From positions 1-64,000 of the forward strand of contig WOGZ01000172.1 in the NCBI GenBank assembly GCA_009733775.1: a DNA stretch of 64,000 bases, in the 5' to 3' direction. Each line of letters begins with the position of its first letter. Position 1 is the stretch's first letter. The notes under the pieces were generated by a model. That model did no database searches. It saw only the letters and a list, made by a program, of their open reading frames with translations, and was not told the origin of the DNA. Origin of the DNA: Alectoria sarmentosa. Taxonomy: Eukaryota; Ascomycota; Lecanoromycetes; Lecanorales; Parmeliaceae. This document shows positions 9,193 through 19,733 of the stretch, in pieces. The position numbers and the translations under genes are program-made.

Positions 9193-12100
9193 GGTCTACC
9201 TTCATTGTCAGTCTCAACCGACGCAAAGCTGTGCACTGAGCTAGCAACCGCAAGACACCCGCCGAGTGAATCGTGTTGTCGAGCACGTATGAAATTGTCT
9301 GGATGCACTGCATCTTGTTGCCATTGTTGGCGTGCAGCCTTGCGAATGCATCTTCCGGCTTCTCGAAGCGGAGGCCGTTTATTTGAGTAACAGACTGGGA
9401 CTACTTCTCAACACACCAGTTGGCAGACACTCAGGAGTCCTTTCTTCGGTCGTGAACGCTGGTCGATGCAGAGAGGCTGATGTCTTTCGCGAAGGGTCTG
9501 CTTGTAGATAATCACACGCAGCTCGGGGGCAGATGCAAAAAGCTTTTACTTGGTTGGGCCGCTATTCTAGTTCTTGCTTGGAACAAATTTTTAGAGATCA
9601 AAATCGGATTCAGAGAATTGATAACATTCCTGACCCAACTATATGGGTCTTTCAAGGCCTCTAGAAGTGACTACCACAACCTTGTATGCTCACACAAAGA
9701 AACATGTGCCATCATCATGCATACTTTTGAAACACTTACTTAATAGGGAACTGATGTCCTCGTGTTTAGCACTGAAGTTCAGCCCTTGGACATTTGGACT
9801 GAGGACGTAGCTATTCTTCGTTGCTGAATTGGCTCACCATGCCAGAGACTTACTCTAAGACTCAAAGCCATGATCACAATCCCTGTCTAGCTATTCTCCC
9901 ATGACAACTTCCTTTCAACCCCCTTAGAAGCAACTGCAACTGCACTCCACCTCAAGTATCAAAGTGATAACACACCCTCACCACAAGAAGTGAATAGGCT
10001 AACTAGGCCGTTTTTGGACTTGGTTTGGCCTGCGCACTTGGTGCCATTGTGGGCATGCCTTTGGTCAATTTCGGGTCTATCCCTTTAGGCCCTAAAAAGT
10101 GTAGGTAGCTCTGATGTTGCAACCATTTCTTGCCATTACTTGGCCAGCCCGATTTTCACATGTGCTGACCACCACCTCTCGCAAAGTCGGCTACAGCCAA
10201 TCTGAGTAGAATGCTGGGAGGATCCAGAAATGTATCAGGCGATAAGTACGTTGAACATGGGTAAAGTCGATTTGTGTTCTTGCACCCGTACGCGAGGAAT
10301 ATCACACCTTGACCATGCACGTTGCTCCAAAGGTGAGGAGGTTGGAATTTGAAGCTTGGCGTCTTGATCGATCTGCAGCGCTAATGCAAGGTGAGAAATG
10401 TTGCGCTGTCATTGGTCTCATCTTCCCGAAGGTTGCATCCTTTACGATGACCTATCAGTTGACAGAAGCTGGCGAGTACATCAACACGCTTACACGCTCT
10501 AGATCCTGAGACCCCAATGCAGGCCTTTCATTTGCTGTACTTCGTGCAGCCATTGTCACTCACATGAGGTGGGAGAGCCCAGCAATTAGGTACGAACTCA
10601 TAGTGGGGCGGACCGTTAATGTAGTAACTTTTGACGTCGTGCGATTACTGTAAATATGTCAAAATCTGAACAGCTCCACTATCATTCATCTCGTAGCCCT
10701 CACAAGCAACGCAAGGCATGTCAATACCTTTATCGACTGTCTAGTGTCATTGGCTAGGCTTTCCGTTTTTGCTGAATGGTAGAAGCGCGAATGTTGGTGC
10801 TTGACAGGGGTACGACGAGGATCCTAAATGCGTCCTGGGACTGCCTTCTAGCCCGCCAAAGCACAGTTGGAGAGGCCACATCATTTCTATCGGCAATTGG
10901 CCTTGATTCATAATGCGAACTTCACGTCAGCATTGCTGGTCGAGACTCAGGCAAGCGGCGCCTTCGGGATGCCTCGAAGCCTCGATCCTAGAAGGCTTAA
11001 GAGCGCCCAAAACAATTGGCTGGCATTGGAGCATTGAGCAGTGTTATTTGCTTGTCTCCGTGCGTGATGATAGATACTTCCCTTGCCGAAGGTGTGCGTT
11101 TAGAGACGGCTGGCGACCTCGAATCTGACTGGGCAAGAAGGCCCTAGAACACGAGAGACAAAACCGGAGTGACGTGGTGAAGCCGGTCAAGATCAACAAG
11201 CAGGAGTGGACTGAGCATTAGCTCACCCAACGCACTGCCTTTCATCCAATCAATTCTTAGTGCAGAGCCTCCGGAAGAGAAAAGATTGATGTAATGTGTG
11301 CACAAAGGAGACAAGATCAACACTACAAGTGGGGTTTCCCATATGAAAATGCCCCTAAGAATGTGCTGCGACGAGTCAGATGCAAGGCCGGACACACAAT
11401 CATTTCGCTATCGGAAAGATCTCGGATAAAGCCATCTGGGCTGTGCAAAATCGAAAGGCGGACAGGGAACGGAATGACTAGCCTCGAGACAATACTAAGC
11501 ACCGAAGCATGCAACCCAGAGTCCTGTCGTTGATTGGCAAAAAAAGCCTCAAAGGTTGGATATCGGACAGAGATGATCCTTCTGAAAGTGGAGACTCGGG
11601 CGAAAGCGTTCCCGGCAATTCAGAAGGTAGTAGACTCGGTCACTTGATCGCCTCCAGACCGCAGACACGGCTGATCATGCACAGAGCACGTATAGTATCC
11701 TCCAGTGAGATAGCAGGGTCAGAGCAACTCTACCTTGACCCCACGCCTACTGGCAGCCATTTTACCTCATGTGACACGTTAGCAACAAGGAACGTACATG
11801 TAGCACGGGTGAATGTGATGACAAAGTGATGAAGCTGCATCCCCAACGTGCCGGTTGAGCGGTAACGAGCCAAAGAACAGATAAGTATACGCCACTTCAG
11901 TGGACCTGGACATACATTCTGGAACCTTTCCCCGCTTCAAGCTCGAAAAGCACTTTCACTTTACCAAATGGTTGGCTGACAATAGCCGGCATCATCCTCA
12001 TTCAGCTAGGCAACGAGCTCCAGAAAGCCCATCAGCACGCGTGTAAGCAGCGTACATGAACGTGAGACTGTTGATCGGCCGATTCCGGCCATCACGATGA

Positions 12101-12499
12101 AGACATGCCTCATACGAGTGGTGGAGGTTTGCTAATGGTGGCGCGCTGATCTACACATTTTGTTTTCGAGGAGAATCGAGACCGTCCAGCAGGATCACTC
12201 GCGGTGCTCCTGAAACATAAATATCGCGAGAATCTCCTCAGACGTCCTCCTTTCAGTATCCACTGCTCAGATTCCGAATTCCCTAGCTTTTCACCACCAT
12301 CCCATTAGCATACCCTTGAGAACTTCAGACTCCGTACGTCTCATAATCCTGAAATTTATTCTCGATCAGCCAGCAACTTCGAACTTAAGCCAACGACTCG
12401 TCTGACAAATTCTTGGGGAAGCCCCTCGAAACAAAAATCTTTCGACACCGGGCAACATCAGCCATTCAAAAAAAACAAGATTCAGAAGACGACGAAATA
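9193..12499. other. Gene-empty stretch, 3.3 kb
   Basis: Balanced base composition, but only short frames on both strands and no recognisable protein, RNA gene or transposon. It may hold decayed genes, a long non-coding RNA or only spacer; sequence alone does not decide. Confidence 0.5.
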
Positions 12500-12546
12500 G
12501 TAAGTTCAATGATCCATTCCCTCTTTTGGCAACACTTCTAACGTAG
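12500..12546 (+). other. 5'UTR intron of the small Cys-rich gene
   Basis: A strong donor (A|GTAAGT) at 12,500, a CTAAC branch site and acceptor CGTAG ending at 12,546 define a 47-nt intron, the size usual in this window. It lies 16 bases before the ATG at 12,563, so it would be removed from the leader. Confidence 0.6.
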
Positions 12547-12562
12547 ACATAGAAGCGCCAGG

Positions 12563-12898
12563 ATGTGCTTTTACGACCAGCATCGATTCGCCTGCGGCGA
12601 CTACAAATGGGGCCATTTCAGGCAACACTGCAATCGAGAATACCGCACGGGTGAAACATGCGGCTCCAAGCTTGTCATGACCACTTCGCAGCTCCAACAG
12701 AAGTGTAGGATCTGCGACAAGCTCGAAACCAAAGAGCGGCGCCGCAAGCAGGAGATTGAACGCATTAACCGCTGGAAGAAGGAGGGGCGCAAGTTTTCGG
12801 CATCCATTGAGAGATCTGAGGGGATAGTCGAGCAGCTAGAATGCGAGCTGAGGAGTTTGTTGAGCGAGAGAGCAATGAGGCAGAGGACCACTCGCTGA
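12563..12898 (+). CDS. Conserved small Cys-rich fungal protein
   Basis: A single coding exon of 111 residues. It begins MCFYDQHRFACGDYKWG, a start I recognise from a widespread family of uncharacterised ascomycete proteins. Cys at 2, 11, 23, 33, 48 and 51, with His at 18 and 22, could bind metal; the last pair is CxxC. A basic coiled coil follows (KERRRKQEIERINRWKKEG, then a Glu/Leu heptad-like end). Function is unknown. A 47-nt intron lies in the leader just upstream. The small zinc-site-plus-coiled-coil layout suggests protein or nucleic-acid binding, but that is inference. Confidence 0.75.
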   Translation: MCFYDQHRFACGDYKWGHFRQHCNREYRTGETCGSKLVMTTSQLQQKCRICDKLETKERRRKQEIERINRWKKEGRKFSASIERSEGIVEQLECELRSLLSERAMRQRTTR

Positions 12899-13571
12899 TT
12901 GTCCCCATGAAGGGGCTCTTCTGATACCATTTTGAGACGCCAACGGTCGAGCAATTGCTGAGACACATTCGTGCTTTTAGTGAAAGAGAGTCGACAGACA
13001 AACATATTTTCTTGAATGAAACGAATACTATTTCTGGGAACCTTGGAGCCTCTCGATTTGTCGGAATTGTTGATCTCACCATAGCTGAGACGGAGTGTAG
13101 CCGCCCGAGTTTGCCTTTCCCGTTGCCTCTCCCGTTGCATCTTGTTGGATGCTCGACTGAGGCGTAGCATTCCCCAGTCTTTTGGGCTTGTAAGGCTTTT
13201 CTTTAGTAGTTTGTGAAATGTGAAGGATGTTCAGAGCTTCAGCAAGCTATCTTTTGATGCAAAAGATGGGAGCGATGCGTTGGCACTGATGAGTTGTTGT
13301 CGAGAAAGAGGGGAAAGCGCGGTGGTCCATCAGCCCTATCAAGACTAGCGTTCATTTTGCCCCTAGCCCCTTTCCTAGACGCTGTCTTGTCCTGCCTATA
13401 TTCACATAGATTGCATCGCAGGACACTGTTGAAGGCTGTCTATAGTGTTGAGATCGGAAAACTTAAAAGGCATGGAATTCTAATGCTGATGGTCGTTGCA
13501 GAGTGTACTAAAAGACTTTCTCCCTTTTGCCTTCTACGCCTCAGCGGCAACAATCACTAAAGTCCAGCATA
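12899..13571. other. Intergenic, 3' side of PRE9 and the Cys-rich gene
   Basis: A convergent intergenic region. Frames on either strand are short and unlike protein. No further feature seen. Confidence 0.5.
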
Positions 13572-14489
13572 CTACCCATTGTCTTCTTCCTCCGCCTTTG
13601 CCAGACCGTGCTCTTGCAAGAGCGTCGTGATCTCGTCTGCACCCCAAAGATGGTGGTACACCTTCCCATCCTTCGTTTTACCAACCGTTGCAAATTCAAC
13701 TAGCAGAGACGTTAGCCCACGCTAGTAGCAGTCGTCTCGATTACTCACTCTTCTCGCTAGTCAATTTGGTCGAGTCCATGGTCTTGCTCAAAACCTTGAC
13801 AGCCAAGCCGCACGCCTCCTTCAGATCACACTCCTCCTTGTAGTCCTGCTTCAACAGACTTTGGGCACTGGCATTGTTTGCTCCAACACTTGTCGCTTTC
13901 CATCCTCCGTAATTACCGCTAGGGTTACTTTGGTACAGTTGGAACTGACGTTGAGGGTCGTAACCAGCATAGATGAATGAAACCCCGAAGGGCCGAAGTC
14001 CACCATGTTGCGTATATCCTTGCTTAAGATCGCATAGACGACGTACCAGTTGCTCACAGGGTATGTCTTCGTTGTAGGTGAGGAGATATCTCTGAGCGGC
14101 TTGGCGAGCGTAGTTGATGAGGATGTTGGCATCAGCGGTCATGCCTGCTACGGCACATATCATGTTGCTGCAACACGAAGATTAATCTTTGAGCCTAGGA
14201 AGCCGCGGATGTTATGATTTCGTACTCATTCAATATGTAGAGCTTCTCTGCGGAAGTATCTTGCTCCAGCAGCTTGCTTGTGACTTTCCTCTCTGCAGCC
14301 AGGACGATTCCATCTGTCGACAGTATACCAATAGCTGTCCCAGCATGTGAGATAGCTTCTAATGCGTATTCGACCTGATATAGCCGCCCTTCAGGCGAGA
14401 AGATGGTCGTCTAGAAGGTTGGAAATTAGCTTTGAATCTTGCAGCACGATGCAATGTAGGCGTACTCTTGAATCATATCTTCTCGACAT
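13572..14489 (-). CDS. PRE9: 20S proteasome alpha subunit, PRE9/PSMA4 type
   Basis: Four exons, 14489-14466, 14410-14226, 14167-13749 and 13699-13572, give 251 residues, the size usual for alpha-3 (PSMA4) subunits. It opens MSRRYDSR, then TTIFSPEGRLYQVEYALEA, the alpha-subunit signature, and continues through AERKVTSKLLEQ, MICAVAGMTADANILI and HGGLRPFGVSFIYAG. The end is acidic (KAEEEDNG). Alpha subunits are non-catalytic; they form the outer rings that gate the 20S core and bind the 19S regulator in nucleus and cytosol. All intron phases agree; the eight-codon first exon is supported by the conserved junction SR|TTIFSP. It is transcribed divergently from the RGG protein, with 215 bp between starts. 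Confidence 0.95.
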
Positions 14490-14704
14490 CTTGACAGCTT
14501 GGTAAAGAGTTGCTGAAGCTGTGCAGCAAATACTGATGCAAGACGAGGGTTGATCGCTGTTGATCGACTGCCTTTAGAGATACATTGTAAGCTCCAGGCT
14601 CTCAAGCTTCACGCGTTACGCTAAGACCAAGCTTCTAGCGGCACTCGGGTATTTTAGTATGCCGACGTCAAGGTACTAAATATGCACCCAGGTTCTGGAG
14701 CTAC
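14490..14704. promoter_or_regulatory. Shared promoter region, PRE9 / RGG-rich gene
   Basis: Only 215 bp separates two divergent start codons, so both promoters must overlap. A GACGTC palindrome (CRE/ATF-like core) lies at about 14,663. No yeast-type proteasome control element was found. Regulation is inferred from position only. Confidence 0.4.
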
Positions 14705-15772
14705 ATGATAATGGACGAATTTGCTCAGACCCGTGGAGCAGATGATCTGTTCGAAGATGATTTCACACCAATTCATGCACCGATCTCTCAGACTGTTAGA
14801 CTCGTCCCTCTACAACAGCAACAGCAACCGCCTCAACGCGGTGGCCGCAACGATCGAGCAATTCGTGGACGTGGAAATCAAATCCTGCGCCAGCCACGTC
14901 AATCACTGCCTCAACCGCAACCCTCTACTTCGGAAACAGTGGCTTCGGGGAGTCACAATGGCAATCTTGAAACCTCTTCAGCCGACCAAAAATCTCCTCC
15001 CCTTGATGAGACAGACCCAGATTTCACCCCACAGCCACAGCAGCTCAAACCCCCCAGCGCTGTTCGCGGTGACCGCACTCTCACCGGGGGCACACTCAAG
15101 CCTAAACTCACCGAAGATGAACTCTCAGCCCGCATGGCCGCCGCGAAACTCAACAACGCCAAACGAGCGGAAGCACATCGCCTAGCCGAAGCAGACGAAG
15201 CGAACTTCCAGCAACGAGAAGCACAAGCGTCTCAGAAACGGAAGGAGGAAGGGGTTGCACGCAGGGTAATGAACCAGGAGAGGGAGAAGAACAGGATGCG
15301 GAAGCTTGGAGCGCAAGGGGGCAGGGAGTGGGACGAAGGCAAGGCTGAGCAGGAGTCGGAGAGAGGGAGTCAGTATCGAAGGGGCGCTCATGGTGGCGTC
15401 GCGTACGATACCGGTTCTCCAAGAAATGGATATCAGGGCCAGAAAGTCAATGAGTTCCACGAGAGAATAGCGGGATTCGTGCCAAGGGGAGGAGGCAGAG
15501 GAAGAGGAGATCGAGGGCGAGGTGGTAAGGGTCGTGGGGGCTTTGCTCACAATAATGTTGCTCAGCAATCAGCGCCAGATCCCGCCAATGACTTTCCGGC
15601 TCTGCCCACAGCACCTCGGGAATCGCCTTCAGCTCTATCGACAGCACAGAAAAATGACCAACCCACTCAGTCGCTGCCTTCAGACAAGGTCACACAGAAT
15701 ATGCAGCCCGCGGTGGGAGGCGAGAGTTGGGCAGATCAGGTAGATCGGGTCCAGGAAGCGAAGGCACCGTAA
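14705..15772 (+). CDS. RGG-rich conserved fungal protein, probably RNA-binding
   Basis: Single exon, 355 residues from ATG 14,705, or 353 from the second ATG at 14,711, which gives MDEFAQTRGADDLF, the start I recall for this fungal family. After a Gln/Pro and RG-rich region comes a conserved central helix-rich segment (LTEDELSARMAAAKLNNAKR, then EKNRMRKLGAQGGREWDE), a second RGG cluster (RGGGRGRGDRGRGGKGRGG) and a short end motif ESWADQV. RGG boxes bind RNA and are methylated on Arg in many nuclear proteins; the link to a specific process here is inference. The coding frame ends 15,772, and LUC7 converges on it 282 bp further on. Confidence 0.75.
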   Translation: MIMDEFAQTRGADDLFEDDFTPIHAPISQTVRLVPLQQQQQPPQRGGRNDRAIRGRGNQILRQPRQSLPQPQPSTSETVASGSHNGNLETSSADQKSPPLDETDPDFTPQPQQLKPPSAVRGDRTLTGGTLKPKLTEDELSARMAAAKLNNAKRAEAHRLAEADEANFQQREAQASQKRKEEGVARRVMNQEREKNRMRKLGAQGGREWDEGKAEQESERGSQYRRGAHGGVAYDTGSPRNGYQGQKVNEFHERIAGFVPRGGGRGRGDRGRGGKGRGGFAHNNVAQQSAPDPANDFPALPTAPRESPSALSTAQKNDQPTQSLPSDKVTQNMQPAVGGESWADQVDRVQEAKAP

Positions 15773-16054
15773 GGAGGATGGCAATACAGCGATTTGCATT
15801 GAATCAATTTTAGCGTCAAAAGCCCTGTTGTTTGCATTACTGAGGCGAAAGATGTTGTTGTTGGACAGCTAAGTCCAACTAATAGATACCCAAAGCACCC
15901 ACTGATAAAGGTCTAATCAGATTTCATACATACATGGATTGCTTGTGATTCTTCAAATGCTCTTCTGTTGAGACTGCACAATCCACATGCAAGAGGTTAT
16001 CCTCACTATAAACGCCTTGCTAAAGAGACAAGCAAGAGACAACAATGCGTGCCT

Positions 16055-17032
16055 TCACCAACGTCCCCTCCCTCTGAACCCTCCTCCCCTAAAGCCCCCA
16101 CCACCTCTGAATCCTCCTCGGCCACCACCAAAGCCACCCCTATCACCAGCCCACCCCTCATCCCTGGGCGGTCCCCTATCTGCCTCCTCCCTCTGCGGCG
16201 GTGCCCTCCCCTTCAACTCCTTCTGCAGCCCCTCCCACGTCTTCCTCATCTGCGCGTAGCCCAAATGCATCTTCCCATAAAAATGATCCGCCAACCTTCT
16301 ATCATTATCCAGCCTACTTAGATACGCCCCACATACATCACAGACTTGCAACTTCTGATGGCCCGAGGGTCCAGAGGTGTCGGAGAGTGATTTAAGCTCA
16401 CGCTCTTTTTCTTCTTTGGCAGCTTTAGCCGTGCGGATTTTGTGATGTTCGAGGACGGCGAGGGCGATGGAGGAAGATTCGCCGAGAATGGCGATTTCGA
16501 GGAGGCCCGTGTTGATGGAGTGGGTTAGGTCGGAGATTTGTTTAAGCTGGGGGGAAACAATTAGCATAGAGACTTGCACGATATCACCTGGATGGCCATA
16601 CTAGGTCGTTGGTCTGCCTGATCTCATCCGGCGTCTTCTCCAGTCGCCTTTGTGCAGCATCAATTCTTCTGTTGCACTCATCGATATACTTCTGCATGTC
16701 TCGCATATAGTCGTACTCGAAGCCGTACTTGCTCTTGTCGGGCGAGGTTTCGTATTCCGACTTGAGAGGTTCGCTGTGGACCTTGGGGCAAGGACCGAGA
16801 TCTTGCTTTGTGTTCGTAAAGAGATCGTGGGGGCATGTGCCAACAATATAGGAACGGCAGATCTTTGGATCGTTAATGGAGAGCTGAGCGTGTCGGGAGG
16901 AGGCCCCAGCGCCCATGAGCTGCTCTGTGAAGGCATGGGTTAGTAGATGTTGCAGGGTAATCTTCAAAGCGCGATTTGGGGGAAAGAGGGCTCATGAAAT
17001 TTACCAAGCAGCTTCCTCTGTTCTGCGGCCAT
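16055..17032 (-). CDS. LUC7: U1 snRNP protein LUC7
   Basis: Three exons, 17032-17005, 16924-16602 and 16546-16055, give 280 residues starting MAAEQRKLLEQLMG. The family has two zinc fingers: the first is CCCH-like (ICRSYIVGTCPHDLF ... GPCPKVHSE), the second C2H2-like (VCDVCGAYL ... ADHFYGKMHLGY). A coiled-coil stretch (DAAQRRLEKTPDEIRQTNDL|LKQISDL) links them across the second intron. The protein belongs to U1 snRNP and helps choose 5' splice sites. Its tail is Gly/Arg/Phe-rich (GGGRGGFRGGGGFRGGG) rather than the RS-rich tail of animal LUC7L. The first intron (80 nt) splits the Glu codon after LL. It is divergent from GPI16, with 169 bp between starts. Confidence 0.95.
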
Positions 17033-17201
17033 GATTGAATACGTCGATCTAGTCAGAAAGTCGGTCTTTTTGGTGCAAATGGGAGTTGTGTAACTAGTGA
17101 AGCAAAGAAATCTGGTACACGTCAGCCCTATCAAAGTGCTAGCTTAGACTCCGCTACACAAGGATTCTTTTCCGTGAAAATGCAGCAGTTGAGATGACGG
17201 C

Positions 17202-19102
17202 ATGAAACACATTTCTTTTCTCCTACTGTCTCTACTGCTTGGTTGGCTTGTTTCCGCCGACCCAAACTACAAGGAATTACTCAATCTCCAGCCGCTGAAC
17301 CCAGCATCACTGCTCGCTTCATTCAACTTTAGGAGCAACGCTTCGTTGCAGTCATACGAGCAACAGCATTTCAAGTATATACCTCGATCGCTTGGGCAAA
17401 TACTACAGCATGCAAAGACAAGAGAGCTACATTTGAGATTTAGCACCGGAAGATGGGACGATGAGAGCTGGGGTGCAAGGCCATGGGGAGGAACGAAAGA
17501 GGGAGGGACAGGGGTGGAGCTCTGGGCTTGGGTAGAAGGAGATTCGGACGCTGAGTACGGAGAAGACTACGAGGTAGATTATAGACAACTGATTCGGAGG
17601 CAGTTCGTTCGCCAGATGGGTCACCCTCAATAACGCTCTTTCGGGCTTATTCTGCGCTTCGCTCAACTTTATCGACTCCACCCGGAGTACAAGACCTCGC
17701 ATGACATTCGAGCCGACCAGCAGTGTTTTCAATGCCTCATCGGAAAACCTCTATCTTTTGCATGGGAGTTTGCCTAGAGAAGTCGTCTGTACGGAGAACC
17801 TGACTCCTTTCCTGAAGTTGCTCCCGTGCAAAGGTAAAGCTGGGATAGCAAGCTTACTGGACGGACACAAGCTCTTCGATGCTTCGTGGCAAAGTATGGC
17901 AATAGACGCACGCTCTGTATGCCCAGAGGATGGATCTGAATGCAGCATTGAGATGGAGCAGACGGTGGATATGGTGTTGGACGTCGATCGTTCAAAGCGA
18001 CCTCGAGGTATGCTTTGAAATCTATTTCGTATTGGGCCTATTGTTAACGTCCACAGATAATCCGATCCCACGTCCAATACCTAGCGAGCACCTTCAATGC
18101 GACCAATCCAAGCCATACGCTGGCGACGAAGCTTGCTATCCTTCAGACGCCAACCTCGGACAGTCGTGGACTATAGCAGAGATATTCGGCCGCCCAATTC
18201 AAGGCTCTTGTCTTGCCGAAGACACTTATGGCCAGCTTCGCGACTCAGTATGTATCAACGTACCGCACGAGCGCGAAGTCAACCCTCACGGAGACGCGGT
18301 TGAAACAAAGAATGAGGCAGGAACAAGCAGGTGCTTCGCCATACCTGCATCCAACCCCTTCGAACTTGTACTCTCGCACATAGGGCCTCAGACCTTCAAC
18401 AATGTCTCCCAACCGCCTCTCTACGCCTCGCGCTCCTTCACAGGCCATGGCCAAGAACGCGGCGGTGTCCAGACTCTTCTCACCAACCCATCCACAATCT
18501 CATCCATCGAATTCGTCTACTTCGAAACCCTCCCCTGGTTCATGAAACCCTACCTGCATACCCTTACCGCCCGCCTCACTACCGCCTCAACCACAAGCCC
18601 GGACATCATTAAAGAGACATTCTACCGCCCCGCTCTCGACCGCCGCCGAGGCACCCAGCTCGAGCTTCTCATCTCTGTCCCGGCGGATTCAGCCGTCATT
18701 CTCACCTATGACTTTGACAAAGCCATTCTCCGCTACACCGAATACCCCCCTGACGCCAATCGTGGATTCGATGTTGCACCTGCTGTCATTCGACTGCTGC
18801 CATCCTCAGGAAACAGTTCGTCGAACTCCCAAGCACCCCTGTATATCCGGACCAGCAGTCTCCTTCTTCCACTACCGACACCAGATTTTAGTATGCCGTA
18901 CAACGTGATCATTCTCACGAGCACAGTCATGGCATTAGCATTTGGCATGATCTTCAACCTGTTAGTCAGAAGGTTTGTGGGCGCTGATGAGGTAGAGGGT
19001 TGGAACTTAGCAGCGTTGAAGGCGAAGGCTAGGGGAAGGGTAGCTGTCTTATTGGATAGGGTCTCGGGTAAGGGGCAGAAACTGGAGAAGAAAGTACAAT
19101 AA
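17202..19102 (+). CDS. GPI16: GPI transamidase subunit GPI16 (PIG-T)
   Basis: Exons 17202-17554, 17616-18007 and 18057-19102 give 596 residues. An ER signal peptide (MKHISFLLLSLLLGWLVSA) is followed by the conserved lumenal domain: LHLRFSTGRWDDESWG, then after the first intron WVTLNNALSGLFCASLNFID, a PIG-T hallmark. A single membrane helix lies at about residues 532-551, with a 45-residue basic cytosolic tail. The subunit stabilises the GPI transamidase that attaches GPI anchors to proteins in the ER. The first intron (17,555-17,615, 61 nt) is inferred because the unspliced frame breaks just before the conserved block, and splicing GA|A restores it. Convergent with BYE1. Confidence 0.93.
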
Positions 19103-19733
19103 AATGTAGCGAGGACATATACTTAGCCTGTGCTCACGCTTTCCAGGGAGGGTGGTCTCCTTGCAAAGTCGATCGAGCATTTGCGTCTTGATCCGATCAT
19201 TGAAAGAAATTTTGTTTCCATGAGAACTAAGTGCCGAAAGAAGAAAAACAACAATACATGGGAATATTTACATTGAAAGAAGTAATTTCCTTCGAATAGC
19301 CTTGAATCAGTCTCGATCTCGACTTCTGCTAGACTGAATCCATTTTTTTTTCCACATCGTGCGAGATGAACCTCAATGCCGAACACCGTCTATGCAAATC
19401 TTCCTTCCTTCGCACCGTACAGAAAGAGTCTGCCTCATGCATTGACCATCCACACCAGCCTAGGGAGTACGCTGTCCAACATCATCCTCCACACTAATCG
19501 CCGATGATGACAACGCGCAAACACCAGCGCACTCTTCAGCATCGGAAGCCATTCCAGCGAGCTCGACCCCGTGTCCTAGCCGGACGGAGCGACTCTAAAA
19601 CGTATAATTCCTCGTGCTTTTCCGTCACACACGCCTTCGAAATCGACCTCGTAGTATCCGTACCGTTCAAGCTCGAAATACGCACCATATACCTTAATCC
19701 ATAATATCTCGTATCTGTAATCTGTTGAACGTT
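19103..19733. other. Intergenic between convergent GPI16 and BYE1
   Basis: Holds the 3' ends of both neighbours. No coding frame or RNA gene is recognised; short open frames are unlike protein. Confidence 0.5.

Noticed and set aside
15150..15647. Antisense ORFs opposite the RGG gene
   Set aside because: Shadows of a GC-rich repetitive coding region; the plus frame is conserved in fungi.
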